Positions 46,148 to 58,201 of a stretch of 64,000 bases of DNA are shown in pieces. The notes beneath the pieces are model-generated. The model was not told where the DNA came from, made no database searches, and was given only the letters and a program-made list of their open reading frames with translations. The position numbers were made by a program, and so were the translations under genes. This DNA is from Aquatica leii (Eukaryota; Arthropoda; Insecta; Coleoptera; Lampyridae): positions 12,648,001 through 12,712,000 of the forward strand of contig CM069432.1 in the NCBI GenBank assembly GCA_035610365.1, read 5' to 3'. Position 1 is the stretch's first letter; every line of letters begins with the position of its first letter.

Positions 46148-47940
46148 ATGGAGAACATAGATCAAGTTATGTACGTTGAAATATTTGGTTTTGTATGCCT
46201 CAGGCTTATTTGTATTTTTTTCTGCATGTTCTATAGATTGCTATTCCAAAACCATGCAAATTTTTCAGTTACCAAACTTCACGGAAGGTTAAAAAAAACA
46301 TTGGATATATGGTGTCAGAGCAAAAAATCAAACAAAACTTTAGCCGTGTTCGTGAAAATGTATTCCCTCGTAGCGCTGGATTAATGTCCTGGCGATTTTC
46401 GAAAAGAAATGATGACAACTAGCCGGCTGTTCTGTCTTAACATGAATAATAAATGGAAAAAGGTTAGTCGAAGCAGAAACAGACTTCTGGAACGTCACTA
46501 GGCTTCGCTACAACAACAAGTACGATATTCATCCACTGAAATAAGCAAACCCGGACCGAAACGTCCACGTGGAAAACCTAAGAAGCCCTTCAATGAAGCT
46601 TCACTCAAGGCGGTTAGCAGAACTCGCAGCTAGCAGAACATTTAATGAGCTGCAATTGGCCGCTCGACTCGTGGCACAACAGAGATCAGAGCTGAAACTT
46701 CTTCACTAACTTCTTCTCAAGCTCTAGGTCTGTAGTAAATGCTATTCGCCCAAACTACTTTCCAAGTCTATGAATTGAAACAAGTCAAAAATGCCTTTAT
46801 GTCATTATCTGTTTCAGTTACTGAAACCTCAGCTGAAGTGAGCCTACAGGAACTTCACCTGACTGCTAAGAGCATAATTAATCTTTGGAATTTTGAGAAT
46901 GGCAGTAATCGACTCAAACTGATGTGTTTGAAGTTGGTTAATCTAGACAGTGGAGAAAATGCGTGGGTCAATGCAAGGCCATCATCGACACTTTATTGCA
47001 GGCCTATAAAATTTATGTTTTAAAGAGAAAATGCAGAACTAGTGCGCAAGGAGGAGAGGTTGATAATAGAGAAAATCAGTCAATTGTAAAACAGTCATTT
47101 CACAATGGAGAGCGGCCAAGAATGTCATGTCAGCTACGAGCAACGTTTTATCTGATACAAATGTCGCTTCCAAATGTATGATTTGTAGCGCTACTCCAAA
47201 GGATATAAACACAAAGAAAGTGTTGACTAGGGTACTTCATGCAGAAAATTATCGCTTTGGTTTGTCCACCCTATATTGTTGGATTAGGTTTTTCGAATGC
47301 CTTTTGCATGTAGACTATAGGTTAACCATCAAATCCTGGCAAGTTAAAGGTAATAAAAATAAAGAAATCATAAACATGAATAAGAAAAGAATTCAAGTTG
47401 ACTTCAAATCGAAAATGAGTCTTTTAGTGGACAAGCCCAAGCCAGGATATGGTTCGATTAATGACGGTAACACTGCAAAAAGATTCTTCTCAAATCCTGT
47501 TCTTAGGTCAGAGATTACTTGAATTGAGAAGGAACTAATTACTAAGTTTTCCATTATCCTAAGAGTGCTGTCGAGCGGTTTTACTATAGATTTGAAAAAT
47601 ATTTGAAATATTGTTAGACGAAACGAGGGAGTTATATATCAGTCTATATGGTTGGTACTACATGCCCAGTAGTGTCCATAAGGTGCTTGTTCATGGGTGT
47701 GAAATAATTAGTGCATTTTCTTTGTCAATTGTCCGAAAATGCACTTGAAACCAGACACAAGGAGGTAAGGAAAAACCGATTATCTCATACCCGTAAATGC
47801 TCGAGGATGTACTCGAACAAGGACCTGATGACCATATTGATATTGATTTCTGAACCTCTCATATCTAACCAAAAAAGGATCAGCACTAAAAAAGGAATGA
47901 AAATCGATGTAGGGGTTGAGATTTAGCATTAATCTCTGAT
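46148..47940 (+). pseudogene. Transib/RAG1-like transposase, copy 2, broken
   Basis: Same family as 30913-32600, with different surviving parts. Frames: SKKSNKTLAVFVKMYSLVAL (46315-46380); SRSRNRLLERH with GPKRPRGKPKKPFNEASLKA (46555-46615); SVTETSAEVSLQELHLTAKS (46810-46875); a candidate second catalytic Asp in LSDTNVASKCMICSATPKD (47145-47210, with the CxxC that follows it); FGLSTLYCWIRFFECLLHVD; PGYGSINDGNTAKRFFSNP (47440-47500); and the candidate catalytic Glu in LSENALETRHKEVRKNRLSH (47725-47785). The segment with the first Asp is not readable. Multiple stops and frameshifts. No TIRs identified. Confidence 0.55.
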
Positions 47941-48208
47941 GAAGAATCATCCGAATCAGACTGATTTAGTTAACTTAGGTTGGCATAATTTGTTACCTAT
48001 GACAGCTTGATTATTTGTCTGTTCATTTTGATACCTAATAAAATTAATTTCTTCATTATAACTTTTGCTTCATTTTTTAGGGTTTCATTAATTGAAATTC
48101 TCATGCATTTTTAAAAAATATTGCGATGGCATTCAGGAACGTTTATTAAAAATAAGAAAAGAGTTCATATAAACCTATGTCTTATAACAAAATAAAAAGT
48201 TATGGAAG
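47941..48208. other. Intergenic, no gene seen
   Basis: AT-rich spacer between the Transib-like copy and the foldback sequence. Confidence 0.3.
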
Positions 48209-48413
48209 AATTGAAGAACACACAATTATGTTGGGTTCCACAAATTATTTATGTGGATATACGACGTACGTTTCGCTAAATCACTGTGGCTTCATCAAGT
48301 ATAAGTATTAGAAATGAACTTGTACTTGAAGGAGCTACAGTGATTTATAGAAACGTATGTCGAAAGTCGAAATAAGTAATTTGTAAAATTCAACATAATT
48401 GTGTATTCTTCAT
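48209..48413. repeat. Foldback of Penelope-type terminal sequence
   Basis: Left arm 48209-48304 and right arm 48318-48413 are near-perfect inverted copies with a spacer of about 13 bp; shared strings include CACACAATTATGTTG, ACGTTTC and AAATCACTGT. On the minus strand the left arm holds TGATGAAGCC...GCGAAACGTACG, the arrangement seen in Penelope terminal repeats. No coding. Confidence 0.65.
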
Positions 48414-48762
48414 CCATTTAGTTATGGATACCCATCAAGTATTAGCCGCATCTACCTTAAAGTTAGGGATGTTCAAAAAGAGTGATGAGAGGTGGCGCCC
48501 CCTACAAATGAGAGTCATGCAATTCGAATTTCGCGTCTTGAAAACCCTCGGATACCATTTTTAATATAAATAGCCACATCCATTTCGAAAATTATTTAGA
48601 AAAAAAAAACAAAAAGGAAATAAAATTTCAACACCCTGTATTGCATAAATGAAGTATTTCTGGAACTTTTTTCTTCTTTTCTAACAGGAAAACTCATTCA
48701 TTTTTTTTGCAATGGTAAAGAAACGTGAATAAATATGTTCCCTAGATTTTGATTTCAGTATG
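48414..48762. other. Intergenic, no gene seen
   Basis: Contains TGGCGCCCCCTACA near 48493 and an isolated ACACCCTGTATT near 48631 that resembles the end of the repeat families seen at 19529 and 21061. No element definable. Confidence 0.3.
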
Positions 48763-48974
48763 GTTTAAACCGGTATTCAACCGGGGGTACGCGTACCTCT
48801 TGGGGTACGTCAGATAATCCTAAGGGGTACTTGAAAATTTTTAAATATTTAATATCTGACTGATCAAATGAAAAACTTGCTGTATTTAGTTACGGTGATA
48901 TTTCCGGCCCCCACTTACCCTAGCGCTAGCAAGGTCAAATGCGTTTATAAGTTATAAATAGTCCTAGGTCGTTG

Positions 48975-49275
48975 TATCGATATATCGATACGTATCGATA
49001 CGTCGGGCGTATCGATACGCCGATACAAACCACAAGCTCATATCGATATATCGAAATATCGATATTTCAATACATATCGATATTTCGATACGAATCGATA
49101 TTTCGATACGAATCGATATTTCGATACGTATCGATACTCCGATACGTATCGATATTTCGATACGTATCGATAGTCCAATACGTATCGATATTTCGATACG
49201 TATCGATATTCCGATACGTATCGATATTCCGATACGTATCGATATTCCGATATGTATCGATATTCCGATACACAA
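48975..49275. repeat. TATCGATA-rich tandem array
   Basis: About 15 units of roughly 18-21 bp built from TATCGATATTTCGATACG-type sequence. Every unit contains CGATA in both orientations, and many contain the palindrome TATCGATA or GTATCGATA. The array lies inside the hAT element between its left end and the transposase. The open frames on both strands here are products of the repeat. Confidence 0.9.
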
Positions 49276-49495
49276 AATTGCGTATCGCCCAGCACTAGTT
49301 ATAAAGGTATAAAACACACAAGTGACAAGTGACTATCGCTAGTCGCTAGTACAAGTCTGCATTGCAAAGGGTAAAATACGTGTGTTGCAAGCAGTGCTTA
49401 TACTAAATTATTGTCATTAGCATTACACAAATAATTAACGTAAGCATATTTATTATTTTAATAAGATTGTAGGCACACTTAATTTTGACAGAATA

Positions 49496-51370
49496 ATGGA
49501 CAAATTTGTTATACGGGGAGCTAAAATTCGAGAAACTGAGGATGAAACTAAAGATGAATCAGAATCTGCGGACGTTTCCTGCATTCTTGGCACTTCCGCG
49601 GCTGTATCAGAAGCCGAAATTGCGAAAGGAACAAGCGTACGTCAATCTAAATTAAAATATCGCTACTATCAAGACTCATACTTAGAATACGGTTTTGTTT
49701 CAAACAACTTTGTGCCACCTCAGCCTGTTTGTGTAGTTTGTAACCTCACTCTTTCTAACAATTATATGAAACCTTCTTTTTTTTAAAGACATCTAGAGAC
49801 AAATCATAAAGAACTGAAAGACAAATCACTTCAATTTTTTCAAAGAAAAGCAATCTCTTCCAAGAAATCAGTAATTAATCTTGAAAGTTTTTCCACATTT
49901 TCCAAGACTGCATCAGAAGTATCATACGAACTTGCACTATTAACTGCCAAGGAAAAGAAACCGTATACCTCTGTGGAAAAACTTATAATTCCTGGTTCCC
50001 TTTTAATAGCAAATTAAATGTTAGATATCAAAGCAATACAAGCAATTAAAACAATTCCATGTTCTGACACTACTACTGCTAGAAGAATAAATGACATGGC
50101 GGAAGACATACGCCAACAGATTTTACATGAAATAAAAACTGACCAAGGTTTTGCTCTTCAGTTAGATGAGAGTACAGATATTGCGAATGATGCACAAATG
50201 TTGATATATGTAAAATATTTTTTTGAAAAGAGTGGAATTAAATGGGAAGTTCTAGGATGCAAAAGTTTACCTGGTAAAACTACCGGCGAGGAAATTTTCA
50301 ATGCACTGAACAATTTTATTATACAAGAATGTGGTTTAGATTGGCAATGGTGTTAGAATATCTCTACGGATGAAGCTGCAGCCTTAACTGGACGTAGAAG
50401 TGGTCTTACGGTTCCTTCATCGAGAGTCTTTAGCATCGAAAGAAATGAGCCCTGAATTACGAGAAACACTTGACCTTTCCGTAAAAATAATAAATTTTAT
50501 TAAAGCACGGGCTTTAAATTCAAGATTGTTCAAAACAATGCGTGAAGAAATGGGAGCAGTTCATTCGGGGCTGCTTTTACATAGCGAAGTCAGGTTATCT
50601 CGTGGAAAAATTCTCAAGCGACTGTTGGAACTAAGAAAAGAAGTCAAACGATTTTTGGAAGAATCAAATTCAGAATTTGTCACATTTTTTGAATCAACAA
50701 ATAACATTTACAAGCTTGCATATTTGGCCGACATATTTGGAAAACTAAATGAACTTAACTTGCAGTTACAAGGTTTTGATGAAAATGTCTTTCAAGCTGT
50801 TGAAAAAATAAAAGCGTTTCATAAAAAATTATCTTTATGGAGAGACAGTGTAACTTCCAAAAATCTAACAGCATTTAGCAGTTTAACTGAGGTAATGTTA
50901 GAAAAAGACTATAATTTACCAATAAACTTATATACAACATTTTCGATTCACTTAACAGCTTTAGAAGAAAAATTTGAGCAATATTTTCCTGAAATTTCCT
51001 CGAATTATTGGATTATGAACCCTTTTCATTCTAGTGTAAACATCGGTAATATTCAAATAGACATGCATTGCAAAGAACAATTGACAGAATTAAGTGTAGA
51101 CCAGGGTTTAAAATCAGTTTTTGAACACCAATCGCTTAATAACTTTTGGTTCAAATGCCGCAAAGAATACAAAGAACTGAGTGACATATTAATGAACTTC
51201 TGGTTTTTAGTAGCACATTCTGTGTGAACAAGGTTTCTCCACCTTATCAACATTAAAAAACAAATACCGGAATCAACTCAACGCCGAAGCTCTTAAGGTA
51301 CTTACTCTGACGCATATTCAACCCCGTATTGAAGAACTATCTGCACGAAAGCAAGCGCAAATTTCTCACT
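49496..51370 (+). pseudogene. hAT transposase, BED-finger type, broken
   Basis: Starts MDKFVIRGAKIRETEDETKD at 49496. A BED-like zinc finger follows, with VCVVCNLTLSNN and, after a stop at 49784, RHLETNHKEL (two Cys, two His). Then EVSYELALLTAKEKKPYTSV, and after another stop the core with FALQLDESTDIANDAQMLIY (first catalytic Asp, 50154-50175). A stop near 50355 and a frameshift precede 50400-51227, with HRESLASKEMSPELRETLD, RALNSRLFKTMREEMGAVHS, SEVRLSRGKILKRLLELR and NPFHSSVN, the order found in ZBED5/SCAND3-like hAT proteins. The C-terminal dimerisation part is poorly preserved. At least four lesions. Confidence 0.85.
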
Positions 51371-51557
51371 AGTAAGCAGATACCTACAGTGTACAGGTTT
51401 TTATCCGTTAAGTAAATTTCAATATTTTCCACCTTCAGGTGTTTCATTTTATTCTGTATTAAAAAATAATGGTAGATAAAAAACTTGGGGTACTTCAAGT
51501 CAGTGACATTATCTATAGGGGTACACGAAAAAAAGGTTGAATGCCACTGGTTTAGAC

Positions 51558-54500
51558 TACTCACTCTGTATATTGATTTGAACGAAAATTTCGTGTTATC
51601 TCATCAACTTATATCATCTAATATATATCAAAAAATAGTTTTTCTGTCGCAATGCACTGTGTGTCGGTACAATTTATAAATTAAAACGAAAAATTTCATA
51701 GTTCGTGTTACCTCAACCATATACGCGTGAAATAATTTAAAAATATCAAATATAAGAGTAAAAACAAAAAAACCTTTAACAAAATTCTTTATAAAAAATA
51801 TTTTAAAGATTTTGGAACTCTCGATAATGTAAATGTTTAAAATAATATATTGCCTGTAAACAATTTAATTAGCATTATATAGCATTTTTATCTTATCAAC
51901 ATTTATTAACCGCAGGTTAAAAATAAATGTGTGTTTATCGGTTTTTATGATCCTGAAATAATTGTCAACAACATTGTCGCTCTGAATGGTAATTTTGTGC
52001 ATCAAATCGTACTTTTGCTTTCGATCTGATTTCGATTCAAATTAAATCAACACGTTTGCATAAATTCTAGTTGCGTGCAAAATAGAACGTTTGAATTCAT
52101 TCATTATAAAAATTGAATAGTGTTAAGGTAGTTCTGATAATACTGTCAGATTTACTTTTCAAAACAAAAATCTAATTGAAAACTCTTCTGTACAGTAGAA
52201 ATTTCATTGCGATATAGAAAATGTAACAATTTTCAAAAATTAGCTTTACTCAATAACAAAATTGAACAAGCAGGAAACTTGAAATGTAATAATTAATAAT
52301 CAGCGTATCCACATGATATTACCAAGATATACGAAACATCTCAATCTCAAATAAATGATTTTAAAGCCAAGCGCTCAGTTACATTTGATTTACAGTAACA
52401 AAACTCACACTCAAAACTTTAATTTATTAGTCAAATTGTGGAAAAATAAAATTTAGAGAACTTTTATAAGATAGAACAGAAGAATTTTAAAGCAATAAAA
52501 TAATGAACTAATATTATTTTTGCTTCCGACTTCTGAGTTCGAGACCTATGTAAGTCATGGATTTCTAATGTTACCAATTTTTATTACGTAATGACAAATA
52601 AACTCTAGAGCCGTATAGCGAAAAATCGAAATATAGGTTAAATTATGTTTTCAAAGACAATTATTATTTAAATAGGAGTGTCTCAAGCGGAAAATATATT
52701 TTTTTATTGGTACGCTATTTTGCTTATTTAAAGTACGCCTGAGCATGTTTAAATCCAACTTTTAAAAACGCGCGTGTTTTAAAGTTACTACACGGAGAGA
52801 AATATTATACTGAATTTAATCATTACGATTTCATATTTAAAGCATTTGCTTTTTTTCTAAAATTGATCCACGTTCAAATAACATTCAACGTAAATGTACT
52901 AAAATTTAAACTAAATCTCTTATTGCAATGCAATTACAGCGACAATCTAATAAAATAGAAGTTTAATTCAAGCGGACATCGGCTTGACTCAAAACCAACA
53001 GCCTTTTGCATGATACATATCAATTCCGCATAACCTTTTTTTCCGTGATACTCGATTTATTTTATAAAAATAAATACTTTCAATAAATAATAAAACATTC
53101 TTGATGCACATCAAGAGAACGAAAAAAAAGTATTTTCCCTTTCACCGTAATATTGCATAATTTGTTATCGTTAAGAAAAACGAGTTTCTTAAATGTTGGA
53201 AATTAATAAGTTGTTCACGGCACGTAATGCCTAACTAACTTTAATTTTCAAGGAAATATAAATCCTATTATGAAGTCACGAACAAGATAAGAAAAAGTGC
53301 CTTATTGTAAAGTTCTGTACTTATTACAAACATCAAGCTCAATTTTGGTGTTGTAAGGTAATTTCTATTGCATAATATACGTGGAACGCTGTATTGAATT
53401 CAAAACTAAGCATTTTCTATACTTCACTTCCTTTATATACTTATTCCGAGTAAAAGCTGTATTATGATATATATGGAATGAAAGTTCAGAAACTATAACC
53501 AGAGTGACATTGTTTACTTTTTATTTTTACGCTTATTCTCGTCTTTTTCCCATAACATAAATAGCTTCTTTCATTTCTAAAGTTTAGAGAAGAGGAATCA
53601 CGAAAAATCAAGACATGTTTTTTCAACGGCTATATTAAAAGGAAGTTAATCGCGATTAAATTTATAATCCTGATTTGTGATTGATTGTTCACCAAAATTT
53701 AACCAATCACGTAAAGAATTAACTTTAACTTCAATTAAATATTTAATTCACCTTTTGTAAACTGACCCTTACTATAACACAATTTGAAACATACATACAT
53801 AGACATTAAGTAACGTTTATTTTTATTATTCGTTTACAAACAAACTGATTTGGACGTAAAGCGTCAATCATATTTTTATACCAAGAAAAAAAATTATTTG
53901 CTTTTGGTGCAATTATCATACAGATTAGAACAGTCTCAATATGTCTTATTTTTTATGCAAAATCATTTGAAAACATAATGATCTGGAGTATTCACTTAAG
54001 TGATTTGTTTATCGATCGTATTGAAAATTGAAATCATGAATATCAATCATCTTTAATGTTTGTAAAGCAGAGTGGGGCAAAACTATACAATTTGAGTACA
54101 AATTATGATTAATATTTAATCACAACTAAACCAATATTTTAATGATATTGCTACAAAAATCTGGTAAATATAACTTAAAAATTTCGTTGATGAAATAATG
54201 CCCAACTCTGTTGTAAAGTATTGACTATATTGAATGTGTATTGTGCAAAAATATTGTAAGTGATGCGTGAGTTATTGTAATAGTATATTATATACCAAGG
54301 TTAAGAAGTGTATGATTATAAGCTAACCGACATATTACGTCGCGAGACGCGAAGCGTCGAGGGATATTATAAGTCGCACTAGAATTATTAAAGCCTTTTC
54401 ACCTTTTATTAAATCAAATTTAAAATTTAAGATGTTAATTTCAAATTAAAAATCAAGTGAGTGATTGTGACAGTTGTTATTAGTTTATTAGATTTAATTT

Positions 54501-55411
54501 TGACGTAATTCGTATTAGATAAGATAATCTAAAATATATGTAATTCAAAAATATTCACATTTAATTAAGCGTGAACTTCAAATAACTGACATTAATAAAA
54601 TTAAATTAATTTAGTTAATGAACGATTTAAATTCTTGGAATAGCACTAAATAAAATCTCTTGTCCCTGGTAGACAGTTCCGTAAACTTTTTTTCTTTAAA
54701 ACTGTTATAGAATTATCAGAAAACGTAAATAGGTTCATTATTAAGTTTGTGGTTAATAATAAAATATTATTCACCTGCGCTTAAAAATACTTCACGACCC
54801 TTTTGCAGTAAATATTTTTGAGGACGAATAAGTCTTATTTAAAAAAATTCAAGTACATGTACTTTTTGAATGTTAATTTCAATCATTTCATCATTCGGGT
54901 ACTCCAAAAATCATTAAGCTTCTTGCAACAGGAACTTGCTCAAAATTTGCAGTATTTTTGTATTAAAATCCATAGAACACGACTTTAGAAGAGTTGTTAT
55001 GGCGCCACAAACAGCGAAATTGACTAATTACTCCCACTATCTTAAATATATTCGCAAAAACATCGTTGAATAAAATCTTGAAATGGTAAGGACAAATTAT
55101 TTCCAAAACTTTACCAAGCTGGAAATTACAAAAAAATTGCAACAAGGTTTTATAAGGTACCCTAATTAGCAATAACTAAATAAAATGCTAAAAAACAAGA
55201 AATTTCCTACATTACAAAAAAAGATTTTACCCGTTTTCTTTTTGTTTTAAAAAAACAAATCCTTTTTATATTCTAGTGAGACATTGTTAATTCTTTTATA
55301 TTATCAGTTGTACGATGGAGATATTATTAAATATAAACGGGAGATAATTTTATAAGAAAAGTTTAATTAGTGCATGAATCAAAAGTTAGTTACACATAAA
55401 AACAATAAAAA
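51558..55411. other. AT-rich gene-free stretch
   Basis: Nearly 4 kb without a supported gene. The only standout is a GC-rich hairpin, GACGCGAAGCGTC, near 54347-54359 (within ACGTCGCGAGACGCGAAGCG). The 69-codon frame at 54963-55172 (minus) has no features. Confidence 0.45.
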
Positions 55412-55990
55412 CTAAATACAGCATTTATCTAATTTGATAAAAAAAAGAAAGCTTGGATAACCTGCTTGCAAAATTTGACACATTAGATGAGTTATGAATT
55501 CCAAGTTTATCAAATTCATCTCTAATACAACAAAAGTTTCTATCAAAGAAATGATATGTAATGCTACAGTGAGTACTGCGAAGAAATTATTCTTGACTTT
55601 AGTAACGAAAAAAATTAAACTATTTTTAGAAAAACAATATAGAGATTTTTTATTACTACTGATAACTAAATATATGTAGAGGTTTTTATGTACTACATTG
55701 TACAGCGTTGATAAGATCTTACATGAAACAATATGACATGACCTTGCAGTGCAATAATCAGCAATCGTCAAAGAATTAGTAGCATCAATAGACGACATCG
55801 GATATGTCAGTTGTATGTAACCACGACAGTAATTAGTTGATGTTATGTCAATTCGTAGTAAGTTTTCTACGAGCTGGCCTTTGCTACATTGTATGCTATA
55901 AGCACGGGTTAGATTACTAGTTATGGTTAAATTATTTAAATAAGAATTACAATGATAATCAAAAATCAACAGTTTTTGCGACCCATACAT
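55412..55990 (-). CDS. Unassigned 192-codon ORF
   Basis: Open from MYGSQKLLIFDYHCNSYLNN to TAA-type stop. Residues roughly 125-165 are hydrophobic (KNNFFAVLTVALHIISLIET), possibly one or two membrane segments; Cys and Ser are frequent. No family recognised, no splice context, and the opposite strand is also partly open. It may be chance in AT-rich DNA or a decayed membrane protein. Confidence 0.2.
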   Translation of the reverse strand: MYGSQKLLIFDYHCNSYLNNLTITSNLTRAYSIQCSKGQLVENLLRIDITSTNYCRGYIQLTYPMSSIDATNSLTIADYCTARSCHIVSCKILSTLYNVVHKNLYIYLVISSNKKSLYCFSKNSLIFFVTKVKNNFFAVLTVALHIISLIETFVVLEMNLINLEFITHLMCQILQAGYPSFLFFIKLDKCCI

Positions 55991-56029
55991 TGTTTACTAT
56001 AAAGTGTTGTATCTATACTGCGACTTACC

Positions 56030-56940
56030 AATAACGGCATGTTCTTAAACTCTTCAAAATGATGTTGGGACGATATTTTGTCCCCGTGGAATGTTCAGCA
56101 GTAACAGCACGTAAACTAAGACTCAATTTGCTTTAATAAAGCTTTTCCATGGTTGCAATATCCTATAGTAGAACCATTCGCCATGGTCGTCGCTTAATTT
56201 TCGGCTTTGACATTTTCAAGAAAATTGGTCACAAACGTCTCCATGCTATTAGTTGGTCAGTCAGCATGTTCTCAAATTCACCATCTTTTATAACTTCTCA
56301 TATTTGTAGTCTCACAAATATGTCCCCTGTAAAATGTTTTTTACCCGGAGTTAGCGATTGACGTAGTGGTAATTTTTTCTGTATATAGTGACGATCTTGT
56401 GCATAGGTGTCCCATTTACACACGAAACAGTAGTATTTTTATACCCCAGCTGCAGTCTAAGAAGAAAGGCTATCACTTTTAAGTCTCCACAGATTGGTCA
56501 CTCATATTCTTTCCTATAAACAGCATGAGCTATAGATACAGTAGGTATTTATTAACTTCGTAAAACAAAACTGCTTTTTAAGCTAAGTTTAGAAGAATCA
56601 ATGCATAGGTGCCAATTGCTAGGTACATGTTTCTGTTCCAATGCATCAAATAAGTTATCAACATTCGTGCTGTACCTTAAAGTCCTTTCTTGAGCGAAAC
56701 AATGAGTGAGTCTTTTTAAACGTTTTTTTCAGAAATCAGTTATATGTACGTCACCTTCGAGAATATTCCATTCTTTTAATCTGGATACTAGTAGTTATAA
56801 CTGTAATTTTGCTAGTTTTAAATTTTGAACCAAATCGTTCAGTTCAACCTGTGAACTTGCTTGAAAGGCTAGATCATTGTCGATTTCATGTGAGAATTTA
56901 GTATCATCCTCTTGGTTCAGACTACACGATTGTGGTGTTT
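56030..56940 (-). pseudogene. Decayed ORF of a recurrent arthropod repeat family
   Basis: On the minus strand broken frames read LVSRLKEWNILEGDVHITDF, VDNLFDALEQKHVPSNWHLC, then IDSSKLSLKSSFVL, IAHAVYRKEYE and CGDLKVIAFLLRLQLGY, ending near DIATMEKLY. I know this order (R-L-EWNLL, HVPS-WRLFIDSS, GDFKMVAFLMGLQGG) from many unannotated insect genomic proteins that behave like a mobile repeat. Transposon class unknown to me. More than six disruptions. Confidence 0.6.
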
Positions 56941-58197
56941 AAGGATAGGAAGTTCTTCGCTATTTTCGACAGGTCATAAAGCTGATGGTAAATTGAGCTC
57001 CTGCACGATATACTTAACTTCGGTCCGATGCCAAGTATGTAAGTGAGGCAAAAGTAACAATCTGTGGCATGATTTTTGGTTCTCTCCACACCATTGGTAC
57101 TGAAAAGGGTATTTTACGTTTTGTTCCTCTTAACCAACTTGTTAACAATATTACGCAAGTCTTACACATATGTGAGGTTTACTTTACTCCTAGATAAAAT
57201 TCATAAGCTCTTCGTGCAAGTTGGGTAAAAGTACGTTTTTGGAATTCAAAAGTTAGTTCCCCAAACACAACAAAAACTGTTGACATTATGTAAACACTGC
57301 CTAGGCATTGTATTTACTTTTTAATTCAAAGTCAATCACAATATAGTAATAAACAGAAATCATGTATGTAATACAAATACGTTAGGTTAGTAACGATGGT
57401 TCGCGGCAAAACACAAAATATAGTAACTTCTTAAGCCTTCAAATGCTAACTAATGCCCAATATTTCTTGCAAGTACTAGACAAGAATGAAGTTTTCTTAA
57501 CACGGTATATTCGCCACTAATGATACATTGCGCAAAATTGTGCAATATTTATTTAAATACAATCTTCATTTATTTATCTGTTTAGATCAATCCATTTAAT
57601 ATATGTATGTTACATACTTATATATACATAAGGATGCTTGCTACTAAAAATTCATGAGAGAAATTCGCTTTTAGGATGCCGAAATACATTAAAAACACCT
57701 AAAATTATTATTACGAACATGTTCATTGTTTGAAATATTTGAATGGATGACTTAACTGAATCTGTTGTAGAATTGAATAATAATATATTTACAATAGCTG
57801 TATACATTTACATGTTTTTGATACAACCCCGATCATTATTCATTCATCCAACAGATTCAGTAAACTCCTCCATTCCAATATTTGAATTACTGAATATGTT
57901 CGGTGAACAGATAATATATAGATGACGCTGACAGTAATAACTTTAATAACGATAAATAGACATAATAATCTATAGAATTTTGAATATGAAAAACTATACA
58001 CATTGTAATACCTTAAAAAAATTCATAGGTAAAAAATTACATTTTCCAAAACTAGGTATGTAATTAAGCAAGAACATAAACAATTGCATTGTCTTAGATT
58101 GTAATACAAAATAGAAATTTATTAGCCGTGACCAATACGACAAAAGCGGCCTAAGAAAATATTATAAAACACGACCCAACGCTATTAACCCCAGAAG
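56941..58197. other. AT-rich intergenic stretch
   Basis: No gene recognised. The 60-codon frame at 57743-57925 is unsupported. Confidence 0.4.
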
Positions 58198-58201
58198 ATA
58201 T

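Larger units (their letters stand above)
48771..51549 (+). mobile_element. hAT element with TSD and TIRs
   Basis: The left end CGGTATTCAACCGGGGGTAC and the right end, in reverse complement CAGTGGCATTCAACC, are hAT-type terminal repeats, followed on both sides by GGGGTAC-type subterminal strings. The 8 bp target duplication is GTTTAAAC at 48763-48770 and GTTTAGAC at 51550-51557 (7 of 8). About 2.8 kb. Confidence 0.85.

Noticed and set aside
48975..49275. CRISPR array
   Set aside because: The units are contiguous palindromic repeats without unique spacers, and the sequence is eukaryotic.
48964..49317. Long open frames on both strands over the TATCGATA array
   Set aside because: They are translations of an in-phase tandem repeat (YRYVSI-type peptides in several frames), not a gene.
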